From Caballeronia jiangsuensis (GTDB lineage: Bacteria; Pseudomonadota; Gammaproteobacteria; Burkholderiales; Burkholderiaceae): DNA of 64,000 bases. The translations under genes and the position numbers were made by a program. Numbering within the stretch: the stretch's first letter is position 1; every line of letters starts with the position of its first letter. Below the pieces are notes generated by a model that was given only the letters and a program-made list of their open reading frames with translations, was not told where the DNA came from and ran no database searches. Shown one piece after another: positions 17,941 through 27,083 of the stretch. The stretch lies in assembly GCA_000648925.1 (NCBI GenBank), contig JFHF01000004.1:62001-126000 (forward strand), in the 5' to 3' direction.

Positions 17941-18112
17941 CATCGACGATAAGCCCATCACTTGCGTGTTTTTTCGTCGCGCGTGCACGCGGCTGTCATA
18001 TCGCGGTGAGGTAATCGGACTCCATACGAAGGTTAAAAGAGCGATCGGCAGGCGGCTTCCGTTTGCGCATCGTTTTTACCGAAATTCATTCGACTCGTTA
18101 AAGGAGTGGTCA

Positions 18113-18637
18113 ATGTTCCAGTATCCCGGTCAATTCGCTTATCAGATTCCGTCGATCGCGCGTGCCAATCTGCAAGTGCTTCTGAACGTCACCGGGCGCT
18201 TCGCGAGCGGTCTGCAGGCGCTCACGGAATTGAACGTGCAGACGGTTCGCAAAGTCGTCGAGGAAAGCAACGCGCTCTTGCGCGCGGGCGATGAAGCAGG
18301 CGCCGGCGACGTGCTCGGCTGGCAGTCGGTCATGTTTGCGCAGCTTCCCCAGAAGGCCGCTTCATACAGCCACCATGCGCTGTCGATCATCACGTCGACG
18401 CAAGACGACATGATCGGCGAGGTGCGCAATCAATACGAACGCAACGGCATCAAGCTCGGCGACATGGCGAAAGCCGCAACCGACGATGTCAGAACGGCCG
18501 CGGAATCGTCGGGCGAACTCATCGCGAATCTGGCCGACACCGCCAGCGACGCCGCACGCGACACGAGCGCGACCGTTCTGGATGCGAGCGGCGAAATCGC
18601 GAAGACTACGCGCGCGTCCGCCAAACGCTCGGTCTGA
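18113..18637 (+). CDS. phasin family protein (Phasin_2)
   Basis: 174-aa amphipathic, mainly helical protein beginning M-F-Q-Y-P-G-Q-F, with T-E-L-N-V-Q-T-V-R near residue 45 and an Ala/Ser/Thr-rich tail, as in PhaP-like granule proteins of Burkholderia. The start follows AAAGGAG. Phasins coat polyhydroxyalkanoate granules and limit their size. It is monocistronic, about 8 kb from the PHA synthase module. The longer frame to 17966 has no ribosome site. Confidence 0.88.
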   Translation: MFQYPGQFAYQIPSIARANLQVLLNVTGRFASGLQALTELNVQTVRKVVEESNALLRAGDEAGAGDVLGWQSVMFAQLPQKAASYSHHALSIITSTQDDMIGEVRNQYERNGIKLGDMAKAATDDVRTAAESSGELIANLADTASDAARDTSATVLDASGEIAKTTRASAKRSV

Positions 18638-18649
18638 TACGAGTTGACG

Positions 18650-18675
18650 CCTGAGGCCGCGCGCGTGGCCTCGGG
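18650..18675. terminator. hairpin between phasin and convergent histidine kinase
   Basis: Arms 18650-18658 and 18667-18675 pair over nine bases with one G-T wobble around an 8-nt GC-rich loop. It lies between convergent stops, so it could serve both strands. There is no T tract, so termination strength is uncertain. Confidence 0.5.
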
Positions 18676-18678
18676 CCG

Positions 18679-20736
18679 TCAATGCCTGGGCGCGACCGCC
18701 TTCGCGATCTCCATCAAAAGCTGACTCTGCTGATACGGCTTGCGCAGTCTCGGCAGATTCGCTTCCGCGCCTTCCGGCAGTTCGGCATAGCCTGTCGCCA
18801 GAATCACGGGCAGCATGGGCCTGAGCGTGCGCGCGGCGGTGGCCAGTTCGAGGCCGGTCATTCTCGGCATTGAAAAATCAGTGAGCAGGACATCGACTTC
18901 GCGGCCGCTTCGCAAAATCTCCAGCGCGGCTTCACCGGAGTTCGCTTCGATGACCTCTTGTCCGAGATCCTGCAAAAGATACGACGTGCTGGACGCGATG
19001 AGCGGGTCGTCATCGACCACCAGAATGGTCGCGCGTACCGGCGGCGTTTCGGTGGACATGTTGTCCGCTGGTCTGATCGGCATCTCCGCTTCGGTCACTG
19101 CGCTCTCGGAAACCGGAAGCCAAAGCGATGCACACGTGCCTTGTCCCACCATGCTTTCGAGACGCAGCGCCCCTTGTAACTGGCGCGCGAGACCGTGAAT
19201 CATCGAGAGGCCCAGCCCCGTGCCCTTGCCCACTTCCTTGGTCGTGAAGAACGGTTCCGTGGCTTTCGCGAGCGTCGCGGCGTCCATGCCTGTGCCCGTG
19301 TCGCTCACCGTGACCCGGACATAATCGCCCTCGGTCAGTTCACCATCGCCCGATGAATGGGCGAGCGCCACGCTGATGACGATCACGCCGCCGTCGGGCA
19401 TCGCGTCGCGCGCATTGACGACGAGGTTCAGGATCGCGAGTTCGACCTGATTTACATCGACCAGCGTGAACGGAATTTCGTCCGCGGTATTGATCGTCAA
19501 TTCGATCATCGAACTGATCGAGCGTTCGAGCAGATCGGACATGCCGTGCACCAGCGCCGGCATCCTGACGGGTTCGACCTTGAGAACCTGCTGTCGTGCG
19601 AACGCGAGCAGTCGCTGGGTGAGCGCCGCGCCGCGTTGCGCGCCCTTGAGCGCACCTTCCACCAGACGTCCTGCCTTCTCGCCCGGCGGCACCTCTTTTC
19701 GCACGAGCTCCAGGTTCGCCATGATCGCCATCAGGAGATTGTTGAAGTCGTGAGCGATGCCGCCCGTCAACTGGCCGATCATTTCGAGCTTCTGAATTTG
19801 CCGAAGCAGATCTTCCGTGTGCTCGCGTTGCCGGATTTCATCGAGGACCGCCTGATGCGCATGTTCCAGTTGCGCCGTGCGCTCCAGCACCTTTCCTTCG
19901 AGTGACTCGTTCAAGCGCCGCAACTGATCCTCGGCGGACTTTCGCGGCGTGATATCCGACGATACTCCGACGAGTTGCGTGATCCGCCCGAGCTCGTCGC
20001 GCACGACGCGCGCCCGGATATCGACCCAATGCACGGTGCCGTTCGGCCAGACATTGCGATATTCGATGGCATAGTCGCAGCCCGTTTCGATGCTGCGCAT
20101 GACGGCCGCCTGCATGCGCTCCCGATCTTCCGGATGAACGCTCGCGCGCAGTTCCTCGTACGTGAAACTGTCGTTCTCTCCGCGCCCGAAGATCGCCTTG
20201 CAGGTCGCGGATGCGGTCAGTGTCGGCGTCGCGAGGTCAAGAGTCCATGAGCCGAGTTGCCCGGCGGTCAGCGCGGTACGCAAACGTGCTTCGCCTTCGT
20301 GCAGTTCGCGAATCCGGGCCCGCGCATCGAACTGGCGATGCCGCCCGCGCACCGCTGTCTCGACCACGCTCACGAAGGTCGTCGGATGAAACGGCCGTTC
20401 GATGAAGGTGACATTGCCGAGCGCTTGCGTGAGCCGTTCGGCCATCGGCCTGCGGTCGGCTCCGCCGCTGCGCCGCGTCAGGACGACGAACGGAAAGTCC
20501 GACCAGGGCGGCTGGGACGACACCCATCTGGAGAGCGCGGCAAGATCGACGCCGTTCAGCGCTTCGTCCGCGACGATCGCACAACAGACTTCGTCCGCCA
20601 GCTTCGAACCCAGTTGCGGCACGTCCGCGCACGCCGCCGCGTCGATTCCGGCCGCCGCCAGCAGTGTCTGCGCGACGGCGAAGTCGCGCCCCGAAGGCGT
20701 GAGAAGGAGCACCGGACATCGATCGAATTCGAACAT
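18679..20736 (-). CDS. hybrid sensor histidine kinase with PAS domain and C-terminal receiver
   Basis: 685 aa, no transmembrane segment, so cytosolic. Order: receiver-like N-terminus (1-130) without a convincing phospho-acceptor, PAS/PAC (about 145-265, with H-P-E-D-R), coiled coil (270-315), HisKA with H329 in G-G-I-A-H-D-F-N-N, HATPase with N441, D-T-G-T-G-M at 479-484 and G-T-G-L-G-L-S at 505-511, then a full receiver with acidic D575-D577, phospho-acceptor D620 and K666. It starts 6 nt after the KaiC gene stop. KaiC-like ATPases are often encoded beside such kinases. Confidence 0.92.
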   Translation of the reverse strand: MFEFDRCPVLLLTPSGRDFAVAQTLLAAAGIDAAACADVPQLGSKLADEVCCAIVADEALNGVDLAALSRWVSSQPPWSDFPFVVLTRRSGGADRRPMAERLTQALGNVTFIERPFHPTTFVSVVETAVRGRHRQFDARARIRELHEGEARLRTALTAGQLGSWTLDLATPTLTASATCKAIFGRGENDSFTYEELRASVHPEDRERMQAAVMRSIETGCDYAIEYRNVWPNGTVHWVDIRARVVRDELGRITQLVGVSSDITPRKSAEDQLRRLNESLEGKVLERTAQLEHAHQAVLDEIRQREHTEDLLRQIQKLEMIGQLTGGIAHDFNNLLMAIMANLELVRKEVPPGEKAGRLVEGALKGAQRGAALTQRLLAFARQQVLKVEPVRMPALVHGMSDLLERSISSMIELTINTADEIPFTLVDVNQVELAILNLVVNARDAMPDGGVIVISVALAHSSGDGELTEGDYVRVTVSDTGTGMDAATLAKATEPFFTTKEVGKGTGLGLSMIHGLARQLQGALRLESMVGQGTCASLWLPVSESAVTEAEMPIRPADNMSTETPPVRATILVVDDDPLIASSTSYLLQDLGQEVIEANSGEAALEILRSGREVDVLLTDFSMPRMTGLELATAARTLRPMLPVILATGYAELPEGAEANLPRLRKPYQQSQLLMEIAKAVAPRH

Positions 20737-20742
20737 GCGCCC

Positions 20743-22242
20743 TTAGCCTGCCTTCGGATTAAGCAATGGCGCCGAGTTCCCGACGAACGTGGGCACACCG
20801 CGCAGCACCCCCTGAAAGTCTTCGAGAGGCGCGCCGAGGACCAGCCCTGTCTTGCCGATGCGAAACTCGCGTATCGATTCTTCGTGCGCGCCCGTGCGCT
20901 TCTTGATGACCGAAACGGCGCGCCGTACCCGGCCGAGCGCCTCGAAGTAGCGCAGCAGGATGACTGTATCGGCGAGATAGGTCACGTCGACCGGCGCTTT
21001 CATGTCGCCGACGAGACCGTGCTGCGCGACCGTCAGAAACGTGTTCGCGCCCTGCCGGTTCAGATACTGCAGCAACTCGTGGACATGGAGCACGAGCGCG
21101 TTCTCTTCGGGCATGGCGGCCTGATAGCCGTTGAGGCTATCGACGACGACCGTTTTCGCGTGCGCGGTATCGACGCTCGCTCGCACCCGATGCGCGAACT
21201 CGCCCGGCGACAACTCCGCGGCATCGACCTGTTCGATATGCAGACTGCCGGCGTCTCGCATCGCTTCGAGGTCGATGCCCATGACCCGGACCCGGTCGAA
21301 CAGTAGTCCGAGTTCTTCATCGAACACGAAGAGCGCGGCCTTCTCGCCTCGCCTCACGGCAGCGGCAATGAACTGCAGCGCGAAGAGGCTCTTGCCGGTG
21401 CCTGCCGGTCCGAGAATCAGGGTGCTCGATCCTTGCTCGACGCCGCCGCCGAGCAAAGCATCCAGTTCGGTCACATCGCTCGTCATCTGGGTACGCGCGA
21501 AGCTCGTGCGATGCTCGCCCGCGACGAGCCGCGGAAATACCGACACGCCGCCCCGCCTGATCGCGAAGTCGTGATAGCCGCCGCGAAACTGCTGCCCGCG
21601 ATACTTGAGCACCTTCAGACGACGCCGCTCCGCCCCGTACTGCGGCGACAGTTCCTCCAGCTTGATGACGCCATGCGCCACGCTATGAACCGTCTTGTCG
21701 GCTGCTTCCGAAGTCAGATCGTCGAGCAGCAGCACGGTAGCGTCGCGCCCCGCGAAGTAATGTTTGAACGCGAGAATCTGACGGCGATAACGCAAGGAGC
21801 TTTGCGCAAGCAAGCGGATTTCGGAGAGGCTGTCGATCACGACGCGCTTCGGCCTGACCCGCTCGAATTCGCCGAGTATCAGCCGCGTCGTCTCACCGAG
21901 TTCGAGATCCGAGGAATAGAGCAGCGTTTGCTGCTGATCCGGATCGAGCAGATTTTCAGAGGGACTCACTTCGAAGATGTTGACGTCGTCGCCGAGGCGC
22001 CAGCCGTGTGACAACGCGCCATTGCGCAGCTCCGATGCCGTTTCGGAGAGCGTGATGTAGAGACATGGCTCGCCCGCTTCCGCACCGTCCATCAGAAAGC
22101 TGAGCGCGATGGTTGTCTTGCCCGTGCCGGGACTGCCTTCCAGCAGGAACACGTTCCCTCTGCTCAGACCGCCGACAAGGATGTCGTCGAGTCCGGATAC
22201 GCCCGTTCGGGCATATTGCGGCGGTGCGATATTAGCGTTCAT
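20743..22242 (-). CDS. double-domain KaiC-like ATPase
   Basis: 499 aa made of two RecA/KaiC domains, close to cyanobacterial KaiC length (519). Walker A motifs are at residues 36-44 (G-S-P-G-T-G-K-T-T) and 278-285 (G-P-A-G-T-G-K-S). Catalytic acidic residues follow: T-L-S-E near E67 and D-E-E at 308-310. No kaiA or kaiB is nearby. Upstream the start overlaps the XRE/HigA-like gene by 11 nt and downstream the kinase follows after 6 nt, so the three form one operon. Such proteins in non-cyanobacteria are linked to signalling or stress; a clock role should not be assumed. Confidence 0.92.
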   Translation of the reverse strand: MNANIAPPQYARTGVSGLDDILVGGLSRGNVFLLEGSPGTGKTTIALSFLMDGAEAGEPCLYITLSETASELRNGALSHGWRLGDDVNIFEVSPSENLLDPDQQQTLLYSSDLELGETTRLILGEFERVRPKRVVIDSLSEIRLLAQSSLRYRRQILAFKHYFAGRDATVLLLDDLTSEAADKTVHSVAHGVIKLEELSPQYGAERRRLKVLKYRGQQFRGGYHDFAIRRGGVSVFPRLVAGEHRTSFARTQMTSDVTELDALLGGGVEQGSSTLILGPAGTGKSLFALQFIAAAVRRGEKAALFVFDEELGLLFDRVRVMGIDLEAMRDAGSLHIEQVDAAELSPGEFAHRVRASVDTAHAKTVVVDSLNGYQAAMPEENALVLHVHELLQYLNRQGANTFLTVAQHGLVGDMKAPVDVTYLADTVILLRYFEALGRVRRAVSVIKKRTGAHEESIREFRIGKTGLVLGAPLEDFQGVLRGVPTFVGNSAPLLNPKAG

Positions 22243-22594
22243 CGGTTGCTCCGAGCTGCTTCATCGCCAGGCGAGAAAGCCGATATCTTGGAATGTGCGG
22301 CAGTGCGTCCGCCAGCGATGCGCGAGCGTCGCGCAGATCATGGGTGCATTGCAATTGAAGCCAGAACAAGGCCGAGATTCCGCAGAGCGCCTCCAGCCGC
22401 ACGGCCATTTCGGGGGTGAGACTCGCGCTGGCGTCGAAGATCCGGTGCAGCGTCTGACGAGACACACCCAGATCCCGCGCCGCCTGGCTCACGGAGAGAC
22501 CAAGACGCGGCAGCACGAAGTCCTTGAGAAGAACGCCAGGGTGGCGAATCTCGCGGGGTTGTTCAGCAATATGGGAAATCGCCGCAACGGTCAT
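22232..22594 (-). CDS. HigA-like XRE-family regulator without an adjacent toxin
   Basis: 120 aa. The helix-turn-helix is at about 30-60 (S-V-S-Q-A-A-R-D-L-G-V-S-R-Q-T-L-H-R-I-F), preceded by the H-P-G-V-L-L-K-D-F motif of HigA antitoxins and followed by M-A-V-R-L-E-A-L-C-G. No HigB/RelE-type toxin gene is found upstream (22595-22776) or downstream. GGAGG lies 11 nt before the ATG. Its last 11 nt overlap the KaiC start, so it is probably the first gene of that operon and may autoregulate it. Confidence 0.85.
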   Translation of the reverse strand: MTVAAISHIAEQPREIRHPGVLLKDFVLPRLGLSVSQAARDLGVSRQTLHRIFDASASLTPEMAVRLEALCGISALFWLQLQCTHDLRDARASLADALPHIPRYRLSRLAMKQLGATDER

Positions 22595-22776
22595 GTCGGG
22601 TGTAACCTCCTGCGTGACACCCTGCGGAGCATATCACGAGGCTCGGGGCCGACAGCGCGAGCGTGCTTTTCCGTGCGGTTCCGATTCGATGGAGCCGCTC
22701 CACGAAGAACTACGCGGTGTCGAGGGCACGCATTTTGCCTCAGAGACAGGATCACTGAAAATGCGGAGACACTGCC

Positions 22777-23607
22777 GTGACCATGGACGATACCCACCGC
22801 GCCGTGGAGCGCGAATCAGTAGCCGAAGCCAACTTCGCCACCTACGCCGATCCGCTGGTGCACGAGGCCATCGAGGAAGCGTCGGCGCTCAAAGAGACAG
22901 CCGACGCCGAGAAACTGCACAAGCTGCGCGTCGCCTTGCGCCGGCTGCGCACGCTGCTGTGGGCGTACCGCCCCATCCTCGACGAGCAGTTCGACAACGA
23001 GCAGCGCGCCGTTTTGAAATTTCTCGCGAGCGCAGCGGGGAACACGCGTGACTGGGACATCCTGATCAGTCTCGTCGGAAAAAAGAGTGACGAAGAACTA
23101 ATGAGCGCGTTCAAACAAAACAGAGCGCAAACCGCGGACCAAAGTCGCGAGACGCTTCTGAACTCGGATTTGACGAAGCTGCTGCGCGCGGCGATCAGCG
23201 AAGCGAACCGTGAGTTGAACACTTCCCCGGCGCGTACGCCCTTGACCAAATTCGCGCGTAAGCGCGTATCCACGGCGCAAAAGCAGCTCAAGAAGCGGAT
23301 GCGGCACGCGTCGAAAGCGGGCCGCTCGGATTACGACTCGTATCACGACGTCCGCAAGGCCGGGAAAAAGGTCCGCTATCTCATCGAATTCTTCGAACCG
23401 CTCTTGCAGAAAAGTCAGCGCAAGGGGCTTAAGGAGCTCAAGCGGATACAGAAGCGCTTCGGTGGATTGAACGACGTCGTGGCCAGTCGCGCGCTACTGA
23501 CGGCGCATCGAGGCTCATTGCCTGAAGGAACGAGCGCCGATGCAGCGCTTCGGTTGCTCAAGAAGGAACAGAAGCGGCGTCTGAAGGCGGCGTCCAGGCT
23601 GCTGTAG
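22777..23607 (+). CDS. CHAD domain protein
   Basis: 276 aa, entirely helical, with the conserved histidine motifs of CHAD: L-H-K-L-R-V-A-L-R-R-L-R-T near residue 48 and Y-H-D-V-R-K-A-G-K-K-V-R-Y near 190. The surface is very basic. CHAD domains bind polyphosphate and stand-alone members associate with polyphosphate granules. Translation most likely begins at GTG 22777, eight bases after GGAG; an ATG two codons later is possible. The N-terminal CYTH triphosphatase domain found in some relatives is absent. Confidence 0.9.
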   Translation: MTMDDTHRAVERESVAEANFATYADPLVHEAIEEASALKETADAEKLHKLRVALRRLRTLLWAYRPILDEQFDNEQRAVLKFLASAAGNTRDWDILISLVGKKSDEELMSAFKQNRAQTADQSRETLLNSDLTKLLRAAISEANRELNTSPARTPLTKFARKRVSTAQKQLKKRMRHASKAGRSDYDSYHDVRKAGKKVRYLIEFFEPLLQKSQRKGLKELKRIQKRFGGLNDVVASRALLTAHRGSLPEGTSADAALRLLKKEQKRRLKAASRLL

Positions 23608-23847
23608 AACGGATATCGCCCCGACAAGATCGACGGCAGGATTTCGATGACGCTTTTATGTCACACAGTCAAATTCAAATTGGTCGCTGGTTAATTTATC
23701 GTTGGCGAACAGGCCTGCTTTTGTAATAGCATTGGCGCACGCTGCGCGTGTCAAGGTTCAGGCGTCGGTTCTCTCGATCGACGCCGGGCTGCGCGCAGCC
23801 GGAGACTTCCAGCAATCGACATCAGAATAAAACGCGGAGTTCAAGTC

Positions 23848-24213
23848 TTGAAGAAACGCGCCACCGTCATCTGTCGAAAAGGCAAACGAATCCTGCTCGT
23901 CGCGAGAGAGTCCAAATGGGCTCTGCCGGGTGGCATGCTCAAACGAGGCGAGCATCTGTCCGACGCGGCGCTTCGGGAACTCAAGGAAGAAACACAGCTC
24001 TCCGGCAAGTCGGCGAAATATCTCTTCGACTTCAAGAGCAAGCAGAAACATCATCACGTCTTCTATTGCGATATCCCGAGCCGGGCGAAGCCGCGTCCGA
24101 ACAATGAAATCTCCAAATGCCGCTGGGTGCAGCTCGAAGAACTTCGACGGCTCATGACCAGCGCGCCGACGGGCGATATCGTGAAGCTGGCCAGTCAAAA
24201 GAGAAAGAAGTAA
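23848..24213 (+). CDS. small NUDIX hydrolase
   Basis: 121 aa. The Nudix box spans residues 29-51 with G29, E35, R43-E44 and E47-E48, but the glycine expected at position 50 is Q. The metal-binding glutamates are intact, so it should be active. The protein is short and basic. The start is TTG at 23848, nine bases after GGAG. It follows a CHAD gene after a 240-bp AT-richer gap. Substrate unknown; small Nudix enzymes of this type cleave ADP-ribose or diphospho compounds. Confidence 0.85.
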   Translation: MKKRATVICRKGKRILLVARESKWALPGGMLKRGEHLSDAALRELKEETQLSGKSAKYLFDFKSKQKHHHVFYCDIPSRAKPRPNNEISKCRWVQLEELRRLMTSAPTGDIVKLASQKRKK

Positions 24214-24394
24214 CCCTCCCTCCGCGAGAGGTGCGCGCCGGAACATCCCCGTTCTAAGATCAGCCCAGCGCACTTCCCAACACATCAGGCATCGATCAGC
24301 GATCGCTCGCGGCGCTCACGCCGATCTCGAGTCGTTTCCGCGCATCCGCCTCGACTCCTTCTGACCGTCGAATCGATGCCACCGGAGAAACACA

Positions 24395-26185
24395 TTGAGC
24401 TATACCGCCCCATTGAAGGACATGTTGTTCGTGATCGACGAACTCGCCGACGTCGCGAGCGTTGCCGCGCTGCCGGGCTTCGAGGACGCCACGCTCGAAA
24501 CCGCGCAGGCCGTGCTCGACGAAGCCGCGAAGTTCAACGGCGAAGTGCTTGCGCCGCTCAACGCCGAAGGCGACAAACATCCGAGCGAATGGCATGACGG
24601 CAAGGTCACGACGACGCCCGGCTTCAAGGAAGCATTCCGGCAATACGGGGAAGGCGGCTGGCAGGGCGTCGTGCATCCGGCCGATTTCGGTGGACAGGGG
24701 CTGCCGAAGCTCATCGCGACGCCGTGCATCGAAATGCTGAACGCCGCGAACATGTCGTTTGCGCTCTGCCCGCTCCTGACCGACGGCGCGATCGAAGCGC
24801 TGCTCACCGCAGGCTCCGACGAACTGAAGCAGCGCTATCTGCCGAAGCTCATCTCGGGCGAATGGACCGGCACGATGAACCTCACGGAGCCGCAGGCGGG
24901 CTCCGATCTGGCGCTGGTGCGCACACGCGCCGAGCCGCAGGGCGACGGCACCTACAAGGTCTTCGGCACCAAGATCTTCATCACGTACGGCGAGCACGAC
25001 ATGGCGGAGAACATCGTGCACCTCGTGCTTGCGCGCACGCCGGGTGCGCCTGAAGGCGTCAAGGGCATCTCGCTCTTTCTCGTGCCGAAATTCCTCGTCG
25101 ACGAAGACGGCTCGCCCGGCGCGCGCAACGACGTGCATTGCGTGTCGATCGAACACAAGCTGGGCATCAAGGCGAGCCCGACGGCCGTGCTGCAATACGG
25201 CGATCATGGCGGCGCGACCGGCTATCTGATCGGCGAGGAAAATCGCGGCGTCGAATACATGTTCATCATGATGAACGCGGCGCGCTTCGCGGTGGGCGTG
25301 CAGGGCATCGCGGTGTCCGATCGCGCGTACCAGCAGGCCGCCGCGTATGCGAAGGATCGTGTGCAGAGCCGTCCCGTCGATGGTTCCGCGAAACAGTCCG
25401 TCGCCATCATCCAGCACCCCGACGTGCGCCGCATGCTCTCGACGATGCGCGCCCTGACCGAAGGCGCCCGCGCGCTGGCCTATGTCGCGGCGGCGCACTC
25501 CGACTTCGCGCATCACGCGACCGACGCCGACACGCGTGCGTTTCATTCCGCGATCTACGAATACCTCGTGCCGATCGTGAAGGGCTGGAGCACGGAGATG
25601 TCGATCGACGTCACGAGCCTCGGCGTGCAGGTGCATGGCGGCATGGGTTTCATCGAGGAGACCGGCGCGGCGCAGCATCTTCGCGATGCGCGCATTCTGA
25701 CGATCTACGAAGGCACCACCGCGATTCAGGCCAACGACCTGATCGGTCGCAAGACGGTCCGCGACGGCGGCGCGGCGGCTCGCGCGATCCTCGCGCAGAT
25801 CGACGAGACGCTCGCCGCGCTCGAACAGCACGACGGCGCTGCGTTCGACGCGATGCATCGGCGGCTCTCGGCCGGACGCGCCGCGCTTGCGAGCACCGTC
25901 GATTTCGTGCTGCGCAAAGCGAAAGACGATCCCAATGCCGTGTTTGCGGGCGGCGTGGCTTATCTGAAGCTCGCGGGCATCGTGCTGTCGGGCTGGCAGA
26001 TGGCGCGCGCGCTGATCGTGGCGAATACCCGGCGCGCCGACGATCCCGCGTTCTACGGTGCAAAGATCGCGACGGCGCATTTCTTCGCCGATCACGTGCT
26101 GCCGCAGACCGTCGCGCTGGAAGCGTCGATCGTGAGCGCCAAGGGCGATCAGGGCATGTTCGCGCTCGCCGAAGACCAGTTCTGA
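24395..26185 (+). CDS. acyl-CoA dehydrogenase, 596-aa AcdB/DmdC-like class
   Basis: Longer than the usual 380-400 aa; the extra length is an N-terminal leader (P-L-K-D-M-L-F-V) and a C-terminal helical extension, as in the 3-methylmercaptopropionyl-CoA dehydrogenase-like class common in Burkholderia. Motifs: M-N-L-T-E-P-Q-A-G-S-D-L, G-T-K-I-F-I-T-Y-G-E-H-D, Q-V-H-G-G-M-G-F and I-Y-E-G-T-T-A-I-Q carrying the catalytic Glu. Start is TTG after GGAGAAACACA. Probably beta-oxidation of medium/long or substituted acyl-CoA. It is monocistronic and ends at a strong terminator. Confidence 0.9.
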   Translation: MSYTAPLKDMLFVIDELADVASVAALPGFEDATLETAQAVLDEAAKFNGEVLAPLNAEGDKHPSEWHDGKVTTTPGFKEAFRQYGEGGWQGVVHPADFGGQGLPKLIATPCIEMLNAANMSFALCPLLTDGAIEALLTAGSDELKQRYLPKLISGEWTGTMNLTEPQAGSDLALVRTRAEPQGDGTYKVFGTKIFITYGEHDMAENIVHLVLARTPGAPEGVKGISLFLVPKFLVDEDGSPGARNDVHCVSIEHKLGIKASPTAVLQYGDHGGATGYLIGEENRGVEYMFIMMNAARFAVGVQGIAVSDRAYQQAAAYAKDRVQSRPVDGSAKQSVAIIQHPDVRRMLSTMRALTEGARALAYVAAAHSDFAHHATDADTRAFHSAIYEYLVPIVKGWSTEMSIDVTSLGVQVHGGMGFIEETGAAQHLRDARILTIYEGTTAIQANDLIGRKTVRDGGAAARAILAQIDETLAALEQHDGAAFDAMHRRLSAGRAALASTVDFVLRKAKDDPNAVFAGGVAYLKLAGIVLSGWQMARALIVANTRRADDPAFYGAKIATAHFFADHVLPQTVALEASIVSAKGDQGMFALAEDQF

Positions 26186-26192
26186 GCGAGCG

Positions 26193-26231
26193 GCGGGGAT
26201 CGGGCGGCGCGTTTTGCCGCCCGATCCCCGC
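26193..26231. terminator. strong bidirectional hairpin
   Basis: Perfect 16-bp arms at 26193-26208 and 26216-26231 with a 7-nt loop containing TTTT. It sits between the convergent stops of the acyl-CoA dehydrogenase (plus) and the PHA depolymerase (minus), so it can end both transcripts. Confidence 0.8.
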
Positions 26232-26240
26232 CCTTGCTGA

Positions 26241-27056
26241 CTACCCCGCCAGCAGAAAGTCGCGCACCAAAGGCCCCACCACACTCGTCTGCGTGATGAG
26301 AAAGAGATGGCCGTCCTCGATGACGTGCAGCGTCGCCTGACGAATGCGGCTGGCGATGATCTTCGCGTTGACGAGCGGGACGATCGGATCGTCGTCGCCA
26401 TGCATGACGAGGGTCCGCTGGCGCAGGGAGCCGAGCCAGAGCAGGCTGCTCCATCCACATGTGGCGAGTAGCTGATACACGTACCCGCGTCCGCCCGGCG
26501 CCTGAATGTGGCGGCCGTGTTCCTCCAGAAGTTCGGGATCGCGCCGGTATGCGCCGCCGTAGATCTCGGCGCCGACTTCGCGCAGATAATCCGGGTCGCG
26601 ATAACGCCGCGCGCCGATCAGCCTTGAGAGCACGGAAAGCCGTCCGGGCACCATGATGACGCCCGGCGACGTGGCGGCCAGCACCAGCCGCCGGCAGCGG
26701 TACGGATACAGATACGCGAACTGCTGCGCGAGCGCGCCGCCCCACGATACCCCGAGCACATCCACTTGCCCGTCATAGCCGAGGTGCGAGAGCAGCTTGT
26801 CGGTGAGCACAGCCAAGGTGGAAAAGCGGTACGGCACGAGCGGCGCGGGCGAACCTCCCACGCCCGGAATATCGAAAATCACGACTTCCACGTCGCCGAG
26901 TGCATCGACGAACGGCTGTACCAGTTCGAGATTGGCGCCGATGCCATTGAAGATCACAAGCGGCGGCGAAGCATCGCTGCCTCGCCAGATGCCGACGCGA
27001 AGCAGTTGACCGTCCATCGTGACGGTCTGAATGTCCATCGTGCGCACAGTTTTCAT
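26241..27056 (-). CDS. phaZ: intracellular medium-chain PHA depolymerase
   Basis: 271-aa alpha/beta hydrolase. Triad candidates are S104 in G-V-S-W-G-G, D223 in H-G-D-D-D-P-I, and H250 in E-D-G-H-L-F. These sit two residues from the S102-D221-H248 triad reported for Pseudomonas putida PhaZ, and the protein has almost the same length. It hydrolyses stored polyhydroxyalkanoate to monomers at the granule. It follows the synthase gene by 101 nt, as in the Pseudomonas phaC1-phaZ order. A longer frame upstream runs through a hairpin and is not used. Confidence 0.9.
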   Translation of the reverse strand: MKTVRTMDIQTVTMDGQLLRVGIWRGSDASPPLVIFNGIGANLELVQPFVDALGDVEVVIFDIPGVGGSPAPLVPYRFSTLAVLTDKLLSHLGYDGQVDVLGVSWGGALAQQFAYLYPYRCRRLVLAATSPGVIMVPGRLSVLSRLIGARRYRDPDYLREVGAEIYGGAYRRDPELLEEHGRHIQAPGGRGYVYQLLATCGWSSLLWLGSLRQRTLVMHGDDDPIVPLVNAKIIASRIRQATLHVIEDGHLFLITQTSVVGPLVRDFLLAG

Positions 27057-27083
27057 CGTTCTTTTCCATGTGGATATAAACGG

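Noticed and set aside
22595-22776. Possible HigB/RelE toxin gene for the HigA-like regulator
   Set aside because: No frame of about 90 codons with toxin-like residues is present in this gap or downstream of the antitoxin.
24296-26458. 720-codon minus-strand frame opposite the 596-aa acyl-CoA dehydrogenase
   Set aside because: Runs across a strong terminator and shows no recognisable domain.
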